From assembly GCA_019414465.1 (NCBI GenBank), contig DXLY01000038.1, positions 3,762 through 16,538 of the forward strand: a stretch of DNA of 12,777 nucleotides, given 5' to 3'. Origin of the DNA: Collinsella sp. GTDB taxonomy: Bacteria > Actinomycetota > Coriobacteriia > Coriobacteriales > Coriobacteriaceae. Shown here in pieces: positions 1 to 5,644 of the stretch (its first letter is position 1; each line of letters begins with the position of its first letter). A program made the position numbers and the translations under genes. The notes beneath the pieces are model-generated. The model saw only the letters and a list, made by a program, of their open reading frames with translations. It did not search any database and was not told where the DNA came from.

Positions 1-942
1 GAGGAACGTGCCGATACCACGTCGCAGACCTTCGTGCGCCTGACGGTGCTCATCCTGGTCACACTCGTGGCGTTCTCGGCTGTCTTTGATCTCGACATCG
101 TGTTGGGTTCTTTTGCCGCCGGCTTTGTCCTGCGCTACATCATCCCCGAGGGCAACCATACGCTCGAGACCAAGCTCGACGGCCTGGCCTACGGCTTTTT
201 GATTCCGGTGTTCTTTACCGTATCGGGCGCAAAGATCGACCTGACGGCCGTGGCGTCACGCCCCGGGCTGCTCGCGGGCTTTATCGTGGCGTTGCTTATC
301 ATTCGCGCCGTGCCCATTCTCATCTCTATGAGCATTTGTCCTGCGACGCGCGATGTGTCGGCGTATGGTCGCATTACCGTGGCCCTGTACTGCACCACGG
401 CCCTGCCGATCATCGTTGCCGTGACAAGCGTTGCCGTCAACGCGGGCGCGCTGTCGCAAGATATTGCGTCGGTCATGGTTGCCGCCGGTGCCATCACGGT
501 GTTCTTGATGCCGTTGCTCGCGCAGCTCTTCTACCGCGTGGTCGACGCCGCGCCGGTCGCCGCCGTGGCAGAAGTTGCCGAGCATCCATCCGATGCGCTC
601 GACATCCTGCGCGCCCATCACGATTTGGCGAGCCTGCTCGCACGTGAGCACGAGCTGCTGACTTCGCATGGCCATGGTCGCGTATTCGAGGGCTTGCCTA
701 CGCTCGATACGATTGCCGAGCGTCTTTCCGCCGAGGCGGCGAGCGGCCATATCGATGCCCGTATTGTGGACGCGGCACATCTTCTTGCCGATAAGACCTA
801 TGGAGACGAGGTCGACCCGTCCGAGCTGACTCCGCGCGAGCGTCGCCGCCTGGAGCGCGCCAAGCTCGCCGTGCGCGAATACCGCCGCCGCATGCTGGAG
901 CTCTATGCAAGAGAAGAAGCCGAGGACGACGACGGCAAGTAG
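1..942 (+). CDS. Cation:proton antiporter, CPA2 (KefB/NapA-like) family, C-terminal part; 5' end outside window
   Basis: The reading frame is open from base 1 to the TAG at 940-942, so 313 C-terminal residues are visible and the true start lies upstream. The GTG at 34 is internal. CPA2 proteins exchange Na+ or K+ for H+ across the cytoplasmic membrane. Hydrophobic helices run to about fragment residue 178, with family-like stretches such as LGSFAAGFVLR (35-45), a loop then GLAYGFLIPVFF (61-72), and LPIIVAVTSVAVNAG (135-149). From about residue 181 a 130-residue soluble tail follows. It is rich in Ala, Glu and Arg, ends in a charged helix (ELTPRERRRLERAKLA onward) and an acidic EEAEDDDGK tail, and contains no RCK/TrkA nucleotide-binding GxGxxG motif that I can see. 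The gene converges on the SDR gene, with the 62-bp array starting 15 bases after the stop. The family call is firm; the ion and the missing N-terminus cannot be judged. Confidence 0.85.
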   Translation, partial: EERADTTSQTFVRLTVLILVTLVAFSAVFDLDIVLGSFAAGFVLRYIIPEGNHTLETKLDGLAYGFLIPVFFTVSGAKIDLTAVASRPGLLAGFIVALLIIRAVPILISMSICPATRDVSAYGRITVALYCTTALPIIVAVTSVAVNAGALSQDIASVMVAAGAITVFLMPLLAQLFYRVVDAAPVAAVAEVAEHPSDALDILRAHHDLASLLAREHELLTSHGHGRVFEGLPTLDTIAERLSAEAASGHIDARIVDAAHLLADKTYGDEVDPSELTPRERRRLERAKLAVREYRRRMLELYAREEAEDDDGK

Positions 943-957
943 TCGATACTCTCTCGG

Positions 958-1189
958 GGAAGCCGCGTCCTGCTTTGAAGGCTCGGAACGGGATGTGGTT
1001 TCCGAAACGGGGGCCGTTGGGAAACTGTGTCCCGGAATGGGCGCTCAGAGTGGGATGCAGTTTCCGCGAGAGACCCGTTGCGGAAACGGTATCCCAGAAT
1101 CGGCGTTCAAAACGGGGCGCTCTTTCCGAAACATGGCCCTGAGGGAAGCTGCGTCCCGGTCTGAGTCGGAATTCCGGGACACAGCTTCC
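958..1189. repeat. Degenerate 62-bp tandem array of alternating inverted 14-bp arms
   Basis: Eight related 14-bp arms alternate in orientation. GGAAACTGTGTCCC-type arms start at 958, 1020, 1082 and 1144. Reverse-complement arms of the GGGATGCAGTTTCC type start at 990, 1052, 1114 and 1176. Each series has an exact 62-bp step, giving four units (the last incomplete). Spacers are constant at 18 and 16 bases and partly conserved (GGAAT.GGCG.TCA.A and GAAAC..GGCCC). The last pair is strongest: 1143-1159 and 1174-1190 match over 17 bp with one mismatch around a 14-base loop. 62 is not a multiple of three, so this is not a coding repeat. The array occupies most of the gap between two convergent genes. 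Function unknown. Confidence 0.85.
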
Positions 1190-1200
1190 CTTTCAAACAG

Positions 1201-1245
1201 AAGAAGGCGCGCTGCCTGCAGTTGATGCAGACGGCGCGCCTTCTT
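1201..1245. terminator. Bidirectional intrinsic terminator between convergent antiporter and SDR genes
   Basis: A perfect 12-bp inverted repeat (AAGAAGGCGCGC at 1201-1212, its complement at 1234-1245) encloses a nested CTGCA/TGCAG stem (1216-1220, 1226-1230). The right arm runs into TTCTTT for plus-strand transcripts, and the left arm gives CCTTCTTCTG on the minus strand. The position 43 bases beyond the SDR stop and downstream of the array suits termination of both converging transcripts. Confidence 0.8.
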
Positions 1246-1287
1246 TGTTGGACTATGTTGAGGCTGGGAGCTGAGGCTTGTGGTCCC

Positions 1288-2037
1288 TTAAGAGCGGGCG
1301 GCTCCGTCGACGGGGAGCACGGCGCCCGTGACATAGGAGGACATGTCGCTCGCTAGGAAAACGAAGGCGTTGGCGACGTCCTCGGGCTCGCCCATGCGGC
1401 CGAGCGGAATGGTGGCGATGATGGGCTTGATGACCTCTTCGGGAAGGTTGGCGACCATATCGGTCTTGGTCACGCCGGGAGCGACAGCGTTGACGCGAAT
1501 GCCCATGGGGGCGAGCTCGCGCGAGAGCGACTGGACCATACCGTTGACGGCGAACTTGGACGTGGGATAGCCAACGCCGGAGGGCTGACCGTACTTGGCG
1601 ACCATCGAGCTCGTGGTGGTGATGGTGCCGCCGTGGCCTGCCTCGGCCATAATCTTGGCAGCGGCTTGGTGGCCGTTAAAGACGGCGACGACGTTGAGGT
1701 CCATGACCTTGGCGAACTCTTCGGCCGTGTACTCCAGAAGCGGCGAGCGCTGGGAGATGCCGGCGTTGTTAACGACCGTGTCCAGGCCACCCATGTCGGC
1801 GGCTGCCTCGGTAAAGGCCTCGGTTACGGCCTCGAGCGAGGTGAGGTCGCAGGTGCGGCCCCAGACCTTGGCCTCGGGATAGGCTGCGGCCAGCTTTTCA
1901 ACGGCGGCGTCGGCAGTCTCCTGACGCGAGCCAAAGACCGTGACGGCGGCGCCCTCCTCGATAAAGCGACAGGCGATGGCATAGCCGATACCGCGCGTGC
2001 CTCCGGTGATGATTGCTTTCTTGCCCTCGAGCAACAT
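1288..2037 (-). CDS. Short-chain dehydrogenase/reductase (FabG-like SDR), classical type
   Basis: A 249-residue NAD(P)(H)-dependent oxidoreductase, the normal length for classical SDRs. The cofactor motif TGGTRGIG is at residues 11-18, NNAG at 90-93, and the catalytic tetrad is N115, S144, Y157 and K161 (YPTSK). R15 and the GSR after the second strand (36-38) favour NADP(H), which is inference. The C-terminal PLGRMGEPEDVANAFVFLAS and SSYVTGAVLPVDGA are typical of FabG and related reductases. The ATG at 2037 is preferred because GAGAGGAAG lies about 5 bases upstream and the protein then begins right at the first Rossmann strand (MLLEGKKAIITGG). A longer frame to 2109 adds 24 residues of no family character. 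The gene stands alone behind the hom terminator, so context gives no substrate. It could be a 3-oxoacyl-ACP, sugar-alcohol or steroid/bile-acid type reductase; sequence motifs alone cannot decide. Confidence 0.9.
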   Translation of the reverse strand: MLLEGKKAIITGGTRGIGYAIACRFIEEGAAVTVFGSRQETADAAVEKLAAAYPEAKVWGRTCDLTSLEAVTEAFTEAAADMGGLDTVVNNAGISQRSPLLEYTAEEFAKVMDLNVVAVFNGHQAAAKIMAEAGHGGTITTTSSMVAKYGQPSGVGYPTSKFAVNGMVQSLSRELAPMGIRVNAVAPGVTKTDMVANLPEEVIKPIIATIPLGRMGEPEDVANAFVFLASDMSSYVTGAVLPVDGAARS

Positions 2038-2083
2038 GGTGCTTCCTCTCTTTGCGGGCGGATATACACAGCACAGCATAACG

Positions 2084-2107
2084 GCAGCCAAAATCGGCTC
2101 CGGCTGC
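2084..2107 (-). other. Small inverted repeat in the SDR leader/promoter region
   Basis: GCAGCC (2084-2089) and GGCTGC (2102-2107) form a 6-bp stem about 50-70 bases upstream of the SDR start. On the minus strand the interval between it and the start contains GTATATCC, a possible -10 region. No convincing -35 is seen. It may be an operator or simply a GC-rich chance palindrome. Confidence 0.25.
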
Positions 2108-2195
2108 ATGTCGGCGAACGGTACCCCCGGCTGTCAGGAGCGGCCAAGTCGTTCAAATGCGGATTGCGCCAATACGCCCCATGCGCGCAAGCAAA

Positions 2196-2227
2196 GGGGC
2201 TCCCGTCCACTGCTGAACGGGAGCCCC
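2196..2227 (-). terminator. Intrinsic terminator of hom
   Basis: A perfect 11-bp inverted repeat (GGGGCTCCCGT at 2196-2206; complement at 2217-2227) with a 10-base loop lies 33 bases downstream of the hom stop on the minus strand. It is followed there by TTTGCTT, a short imperfect T-tract. It separates hom from the SDR gene, which must therefore have its own promoter. Confidence 0.75.
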
Positions 2228-2259
2228 TCACACATATAGGTCGTAGAGCGAAAATCGAA

Positions 2260-3603
2260 TTAGTTGGCCATAACACCTTCGGTCCAGGCCTCGACGTCCT
2301 CGATACGCAGGACGTTGGCGACCTCGGCCACGCAGTCGACACTGGCAAGCTCGGCGGCGGCAGCCTGGACGTCCTTCTCGAGTGCGCGGTGCGTCAGGAA
2401 GATGACCGAGCAGGCATCGCTGACGCCCGACTTGCCGTCCTCGACCTGGTTGATGAGCGAGATCGAGATGTTGTGCTTGGCAAAGATGTCGACCGTCTCG
2501 GACAGGGCGCCCACGCGGTCGGCGACCTTCAGACGCACATAGTACTTGGTCTGGAGTTCGTCCATGGGCTTAAAGGCGAGGTTGTGACCATAGGGCTCAA
2601 TCTCGGGAAGCGGAGCCACGCCGCGGCTGATCTGCTCGGAGAGCGACAGGATATCGCCCACGACGGCGCTTGCGGTGGGGAAGGAGCCTGCGCCGGCACC
2701 GTAGAACATGGTTTCGCCCACGGCGTCACCCACCACGTAGACGGCGTTCATGGCGCCGTTGACCTTGGCGAGCATGTGGTCGGCGGGGATCAGCGTGGGA
2801 TGCACGCGGACGTCGACGCCGGCGTCGGTGTTGCGGGCGATGCCGAGCAGCTTAATGGTGTAGCCGAGTTCGCGTGCCTGGGCGATGTCCTCGGCGCCGA
2901 TGGTACGGATGCCCTGCTGGTATACGTCGTCGGTGGTCACACGGGTGCCAAAGCCGATGGAGGCGAGGATCGCCGTTTTGCTGGCGGCGTCGAAGCCGTC
3001 GACGTCGGCGGACGGGTCGGCCTCGGCATAGCCCTTGGCCTGCGCGTCGGCGAGCACGTCGGCGTAATCGGCACCCTCGGCGTCCATGCGCGACAGGATG
3101 TAGTTGGTGGTACCGTTGAGAATACCGGCGATGGTCAGGATCTTGTTGCCCACCAGGTCGTGCTCAAGCGTGCTCACGATGGGGATGCCGCCGCCGCAGC
3201 TGGCCTCGCACTTAATCTGCACGCCGCACGCGCGTGCCTTCTCGGCAAGCGTCTCGACGTGACGGCCCAGTAGGGCTTTGTTGGCAGAGACGACGTGCTT
3301 GCCGTGCTCAAAGGCAGTGGTGAAGATCTCGGTTGCGGGATGCTCACCGCCGATCAGCTCGACGACGATGTCGACGGCGGGGTCGCTGACGACGTCGTGC
3401 CAGTCACTCGTAAAGGCCTCGCGCTCAATGCCTGCCGCCTCGGCCTGCTCCCAAGCAAGCGCGCAGGCGCGGGTCAGCTTAAGGTCGATGCCGTAGGCTG
3501 CCAGGTACTCATCGTGGTGGCTCTTGATCAGACGGGCCACGCCGCCGCCGACGGTTCCCAGACCGATCAGACCGACGTTCACGGTGCGCAGGGGTTCGCT
3601 CAT
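2260..3603 (-). CDS. hom: Homoserine dehydrogenase with C-terminal ACT domain
   Basis: Reduces L-aspartate-4-semialdehyde to L-homoserine with NAD(P)H in the cytoplasm. This is the branch-point step to threonine, isoleucine and methionine. The 447-residue protein has the usual monofunctional length. Seen in order: Rossmann GLGTVGGG (14-21); SANKALLG with the conserved Lys109; the signature region from GGGIPI (137-142) through AGILNGTTNYIL (159-170); and EADPSADVDGFDAASK (194-209) carrying the acidic residues and Lys209 expected in the substrate site. The ACT domain starts near YYVRLKV (354-360) and runs to about 435, implying allosteric control, classically by threonine. The ATG at 3603 has AAGGAG about 7 bases upstream. 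No aspartokinase, thrB or thrC is adjacent. Downstream is a terminator, so the gene appears monocistronic here. Confidence 0.96.
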   Translation of the reverse strand: MSEPLRTVNVGLIGLGTVGGGVARLIKSHHDEYLAAYGIDLKLTRACALAWEQAEAAGIEREAFTSDWHDVVSDPAVDIVVELIGGEHPATEIFTTAFEHGKHVVSANKALLGRHVETLAEKARACGVQIKCEASCGGGIPIVSTLEHDLVGNKILTIAGILNGTTNYILSRMDAEGADYADVLADAQAKGYAEADPSADVDGFDAASKTAILASIGFGTRVTTDDVYQQGIRTIGAEDIAQARELGYTIKLLGIARNTDAGVDVRVHPTLIPADHMLAKVNGAMNAVYVVGDAVGETMFYGAGAGSFPTASAVVGDILSLSEQISRGVAPLPEIEPYGHNLAFKPMDELQTKYYVRLKVADRVGALSETVDIFAKHNISISLINQVEDGKSGVSDACSVIFLTHRALEKDVQAAAAELASVDCVAEVANVLRIEDVEAWTEGVMAN

Positions 3604-3657
3604 AGATAGCTCCTTCGTGCATCTTATGGATGGATTAACCGCTTAAAGGTTGAGTGC

Positions 3658-3663
3658 ATTCTA
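3658..3663 (-). promoter_or_regulatory. Candidate -10 element of the hom promoter
   Basis: On the minus strand TAGAAT reads at 3663-3658, leaving a leader of about 50 bases before the hom start. The -35 position 17 bases upstream (GAGCAC) is poor. A perfect TTGACA exists further upstream on the same strand (3784-3779) but has no good partner -10. Assignment is tentative. Confidence 0.3.
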
Positions 3664-3721
3664 GCGTGAACCGAGGGCGCGTGCTCGCCAGGCAACAGGA
3701 GTCGCACAAAACGGCACCCCC

Positions 3722-3748
3722 GAAACGCTGCGGAAACATTGGAAACAT
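3722..3748. repeat. Short GAAAC direct repeats in the hom/livJ-remnant divergent region
   Basis: GGAAACAT occurs at 3732-3739 and 3741-3748, preceded by CGAAAC at 3721-3726. Spacing is 9-11 bases, roughly one helical turn. The cluster lies in the divergent intergenic region upstream of hom, where regulator sites are expected. No regulator can be named. Confidence 0.3.
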
Positions 3749-3820
3749 GCTCGCTACAAACGGAACTCCGTAACAAACTGTCAACGTTTGCACCATGAGG
3801 TTTGCCCCGTACCGCAAGAC

Positions 3821-3835
3821 GGCCGCACTGCGGCC
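3821..3835 (+). other. GC hairpin just upstream of the livJ-remnant start
   Basis: GGCCGC (3821-3826) and GCGGCC (3830-3835) form a perfect 6-bp stem with a three-base loop (ACT), ending 17 bases before the remnant's ATG and just upstream of its AGAGGGGG ribosome-binding site. It may be a leader structure left from the intact gene. Confidence 0.4.
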
Positions 3836-3852
3836 AGCGAAGAGGGGGCACC

Positions 3853-4048
3853 ATGCTTAGCATCAACAACGTACTTAACCGCAGGAGTTTCCTTGTCGGA
3901 GCAACGCTTATTTTTGCCCCGATCTATTTCACCCCAGCGTCCGTTTTGCTCAAGAACGCCAAGGACATGAGCTACGACATGACACTAATGGGTGCCGACG
4001 GCATGGACAGCCTATGTAATCCAGGACGGCAAGTACATCTCCGCCTAA
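3853..4048 (+). pseudogene. Internally deleted, frameshifted remnant of a LivJ-type binding-protein gene
   Basis: The ATG at 3853 has an AGAGGGGG site and starts MLSINNVLNRRSFLVG, a Tat/lipoprotein-like signal start resembling LivJ (NRRS). It then jumps directly into ATLIFAPIYFTPASVLLKNA, which matches LivJ residues 239-258, and continues to GADGMDS (LivJ about 269-275). After a second junction, at about 4012, the +1-shifted frame reads YVIQDGKYISA and stops at TAA 4046-4048, matching the LivJ C-terminus YVITDGKYVQA. So only about residues 14-21, 239-275 and 385-395 survive of a roughly 395-residue protein; lipobox Cys and most of both lobes are gone. In the original frame translation would run on to 4155 into unrelated sequence. 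Nucleotide similarity to livJ in the middle block is high (52 of 60 by eye across the best stretch) but not identical, suggesting an older paralogue rather than a fresh copy. Not a functional receptor. Confidence 0.85.
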
Positions 4049-4116
4049 GTGCATATAACGAGACCGGTGAGGCCGTTTTATTCAGGGCAAGGGCGCTTGT
4101 AACAGAACAGAAACAT

Positions 4117-4245
4117 TACTTTCACATAATAAAGTGGCTAAACTGCATAAACTGATAGAAATACGCATAAAAATGGATAAATGGACAAAACAAAAGAAAA
4201 GTTGAAATAATCGCCACTTTTCTCAACTAAAGCGTCTACTATTTT
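4117..4245 (+). promoter_or_regulatory. AT-rich promoter region of the liv operon
   Basis: This stretch is far more AT-rich than its surroundings and sits just upstream of livJ. ATAAA runs recur near 4147, 4167 and 4177, and TAAACTG is repeated at 4139-4145 and 4149-4155. The 10- and 20-base steps place A-tracts on one helical face, a pattern associated with curved promoter DNA. TACTAT at 4237-4242 is a possible -10, giving a leader of roughly 70 bases. No good -35 is seen. Confidence 0.45.
4195..4223. promoter_or_regulatory. Candidate operator: perfect 8-bp inverted repeat upstream of livJ
   Basis: AGAAAAGT (4195-4202) and ACTTTTCT (4216-4223) are exact reverse complements with 13 bases between them. 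Centre-to-centre spacing of 21 bases is two helical turns. It lies just upstream of the candidate -10 for livJ, where an activator or repressor dimer would bind. An alternative GTTGA/TCAAC pairing overlaps it. No regulator can be named. Confidence 0.4.
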
Positions 4246-4250
4246 GCGAA

Positions 4251-4296
4251 CGCCGAACACGGCGAAGGATGGCCTGTCGGGTAACCGAAACCCGAC
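4251..4296 (+). promoter_or_regulatory. Two tandem hairpins in the livJ leader
   Basis: CGCCG/CGGCG (4251-4255, 4260-4264) with loop AACA, and GTCGGGT/ACCCGAC (4276-4282, 4290-4296) with a 7-base loop, precede the livJ ribosome-binding site GAGAGGAG. Neither is followed by a T-run, so they look like mRNA 5'-end stabilisers or a leader structure rather than terminators. I do not recognise a known riboswitch. Confidence 0.45.
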
Positions 4297-4317
4297 GAGA
4301 TTTGAGAGGAGAGCCGC

Positions 4318-5505
4318 ATGTCGAGCCTCACCGGTAAGTCATTGAACCCTGTTATGAATCGCAGGAGCGTTATCGCGAGCGCAGCAGGTCTGGGGGCGAT
4401 GTCCATTCTAGCTGGCTGCTCCTCCAACGGCGGCGACAGCGGTTCCGCGTCGGGCGACGCTTCGTTTAAGATCGGCACCATCGGCCCGCTGACCGGTGCC
4501 AACGCGTCCTACGGCAAGTCCGTTACACAGGCTGTCGAGCTTGGCTGCAAGGATTTCTCGACCAAGGAGCTGCCGCTTGTCAGTAAGGCCGAGGACGACC
4601 AGGCTGACGGCGAGAAGGCCGTCAACGCCTTCAACACCCTGCTCGACTGGGGCATGCAGGCCCTTGTCGGTCCGACCACCACGGGTGCGTCGGTCGCCGT
4701 TGCTGCTGAGTGCGGTAACGACCCCGAGACGTTCATGATTACCCCGTCCGCGTCCTCCGAGGACGTTACCAAGGGCAAGGATTGCGTCTTCCAGGTTTGC
4801 TTTACCGACCCTAACCAAGGTGTCAACGCTGCCAAGTTCCTGGCGCAGAAGTATGCGAACGAGAAGTTCGTGTTGTTCTATAACTCCGGCGACGCCTATT
4901 CTTCGGGCATCGCAGATTCCTTTAAGGCCCAGGCCGCTAAGTCTAAGCTTGAGATTGTCGACGAGGAGACCTTTAAGGACGACTCCGCCACGAGCTTTAC
5001 CAACCAGCTGACCAAGGCCAAGCAGGCAGGCGCCACCATGATCTTTGCGCCGATCTACTACACGCCGGCGTCCGTCCTGCTCAAGAACGCCAAGGACATG
5101 GGCTACGACGTCAAGATGATGGGCTGCGACGGCATGGATGGCATCCTGGGCGTTGAGGGCTTCGACACCTCTCTTGCCGAGGGTCTGCTGCTCATGACCC
5201 CGTTTTCCGCCGACGACGAGAAGAACGCCGACTTCGTCAACGCTTACAAAGATAAGTACGGCGATACCCCCGACCAGTTTGCCGCCGACGCCTACGACGG
5301 CGTGCATGCTGTGGTCGAGGCTCTCAAGGAGGCCGGCCTGGGTGTCGACGCCGATCCCACCGAGGTTGCCGAGAAGCTTCCCGAGGCTATGCGCAACATT
5401 ACTGTTGACGGCCTGACTGGCAAGCTCTCCTGGAACGACAAGGGCCAGGTCCAGAAGGAGCCCACGGCGTACGTCATCACCGATGGCAAGTACGTACAGG
5501 CCTAA
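4318..5505 (+). CDS. livJ: LIV-type ABC transporter substrate-binding lipoprotein
   Basis: Extracytoplasmic receptor of a branched-chain amino-acid type (HAAT) ABC importer, type I periplasmic-binding fold, 395 residues (family usually 370-400). The N-terminus carries NRRS (14-17) and a hydrophobic stretch ending in the lipobox LAGC, so mature protein probably starts at lipid-modified Cys34. The double arginine raises the possibility of Tat export. A Ser/Gly/Asp linker (35-48) follows, then FKIGTIGPLTGANASYG (50-66), the typical first strand and ligand loop; VGPTTTGAS (117-125); and FAADAYDGVHAVVEA (321-335). The ATG at 4318 has GAGAGGAG 6-7 bases upstream; the ATG encoding Met13 is a weaker alternative. 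It is first in the liv operon, which supplies both permeases and both ATPases. The exact ligand (Leu/Ile/Val, or another amino acid or amide) cannot be read from sequence. A deleted paralogue lies just upstream. Confidence 0.93.
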   Translation: MSSLTGKSLNPVMNRRSVIASAAGLGAMSILAGCSSNGGDSGSASGDASFKIGTIGPLTGANASYGKSVTQAVELGCKDFSTKELPLVSKAEDDQADGEKAVNAFNTLLDWGMQALVGPTTTGASVAVAAECGNDPETFMITPSASSEDVTKGKDCVFQVCFTDPNQGVNAAKFLAQKYANEKFVLFYNSGDAYSSGIADSFKAQAAKSKLEIVDEETFKDDSATSFTNQLTKAKQAGATMIFAPIYYTPASVLLKNAKDMGYDVKMMGCDGMDGILGVEGFDTSLAEGLLLMTPFSADDEKNADFVNAYKDKYGDTPDQFAADAYDGVHAVVEALKEAGLGVDADPTEVAEKLPEAMRNITVDGLTGKLSWNDKGQVQKEPTAYVITDGKYVQA

Positions 5506-5508
5506 TTG

Positions 5509-5528
5509 GCCGCCTTACATAGAGCGGT
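5509..5528 (+). terminator. Weak terminator-like hairpin after livJ
   Basis: GCCGC (5509-5513) and GCGGT (5524-5528) can pair four bases plus a G-U, directly followed by TTTTG. It begins 3 bases after the livJ stop. As a leaky terminator it would leave more livJ than livHMGF mRNA. The stem is short, so the call is tentative. Confidence 0.3.
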
Positions 5529-5536
5529 TTTGATCC

Positions 5537-5568
5537 CAAGCAGGGGAGGTTTTGGCCTTCCCTGCTTG
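5537..5568 (+). promoter_or_regulatory. Stable intercistronic hairpin between livJ and livH
   Basis: A 13-bp stem (5537-5549 with 5556-5568, one G-U pair) closes a 6-base loop TTTTGG. No T-run follows, so it is better read as an mRNA-stabilising or processing structure protecting livJ message, a known arrangement for binding-protein genes. That role is inference. Confidence 0.6.
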
Positions 5569-5578
5569 CTTGGTATCT

Positions 5579-5598
5579 AGGGACAGTGTAACGTCCCT
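5579..5598 (+). repeat. Small AGGGAC/GTCCCT hairpin in the livJ-livH gap
   Basis: AGGGAC (5579-5584) and GTCCCT (5593-5598) pair over 6 bases around an 8-base loop and are followed by GTTTC. The TAGGGAC...GTCCCT core also occurs in the large palindrome at 9228-9296. It may be a reduced relative of that element, or an ordinary leader hairpin of livH. Confidence 0.35.
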
Positions 5599-5644
5599 GT
5601 TTCATACATTAACTGGAAACCTATTCGAAAGGGGGATGTGGAAC

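Noticed and set aside
958..1189. CRISPR array
   Set aside because: The arms alternate in orientation, the intervals between arms are themselves related, and no cas gene is near. CRISPR repeats would be same-direction and near identical with unrelated spacers.
905..1225. Plus-strand frame of 106 codons through the 62-bp array
   Set aside because: It overlaps the antiporter end, and the repeat period is not a multiple of three, so peptide repeats are out of register. No sign of coding selection.
2040..2110. 24-residue N-terminal extension of the SDR
   Set aside because: No ribosome-binding site was seen there, and the start at 2037 has GAGAGGAAG close upstream and fits the family length.
1633..3273. 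Long open frame on the plus strand opposite the SDR and hom genes
   Set aside because: It is antisense to two clearly recognisable genes and translates to low-complexity, His/Asp/Gly-rich sequence with no domain; a side effect of GC-rich codon use.
3604..3852. T-box or amino-acid riboswitch upstream of hom
   Set aside because: The putative leader is only about 50 bases and I found no T-box sequence or recognisable aptamer.
4049..4116. Possible terminator after the livJ remnant (CCGGTGAGGCCG then TTTTA)
   Set aside because: The stem is only about three base pairs; too weak to annotate.
3802..4155. A functional 117-residue small protein
   Set aside because: It is a fusion of signal-peptide start and an internal LivJ block, followed by out-of-frame sequence; the LivJ C-terminus is recognisable in another frame.
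5552..5644. Extended LivH start
   Set aside because: It crosses the intercistronic hairpins and lacks a ribosome-binding site; the family N-terminus begins at 5645.
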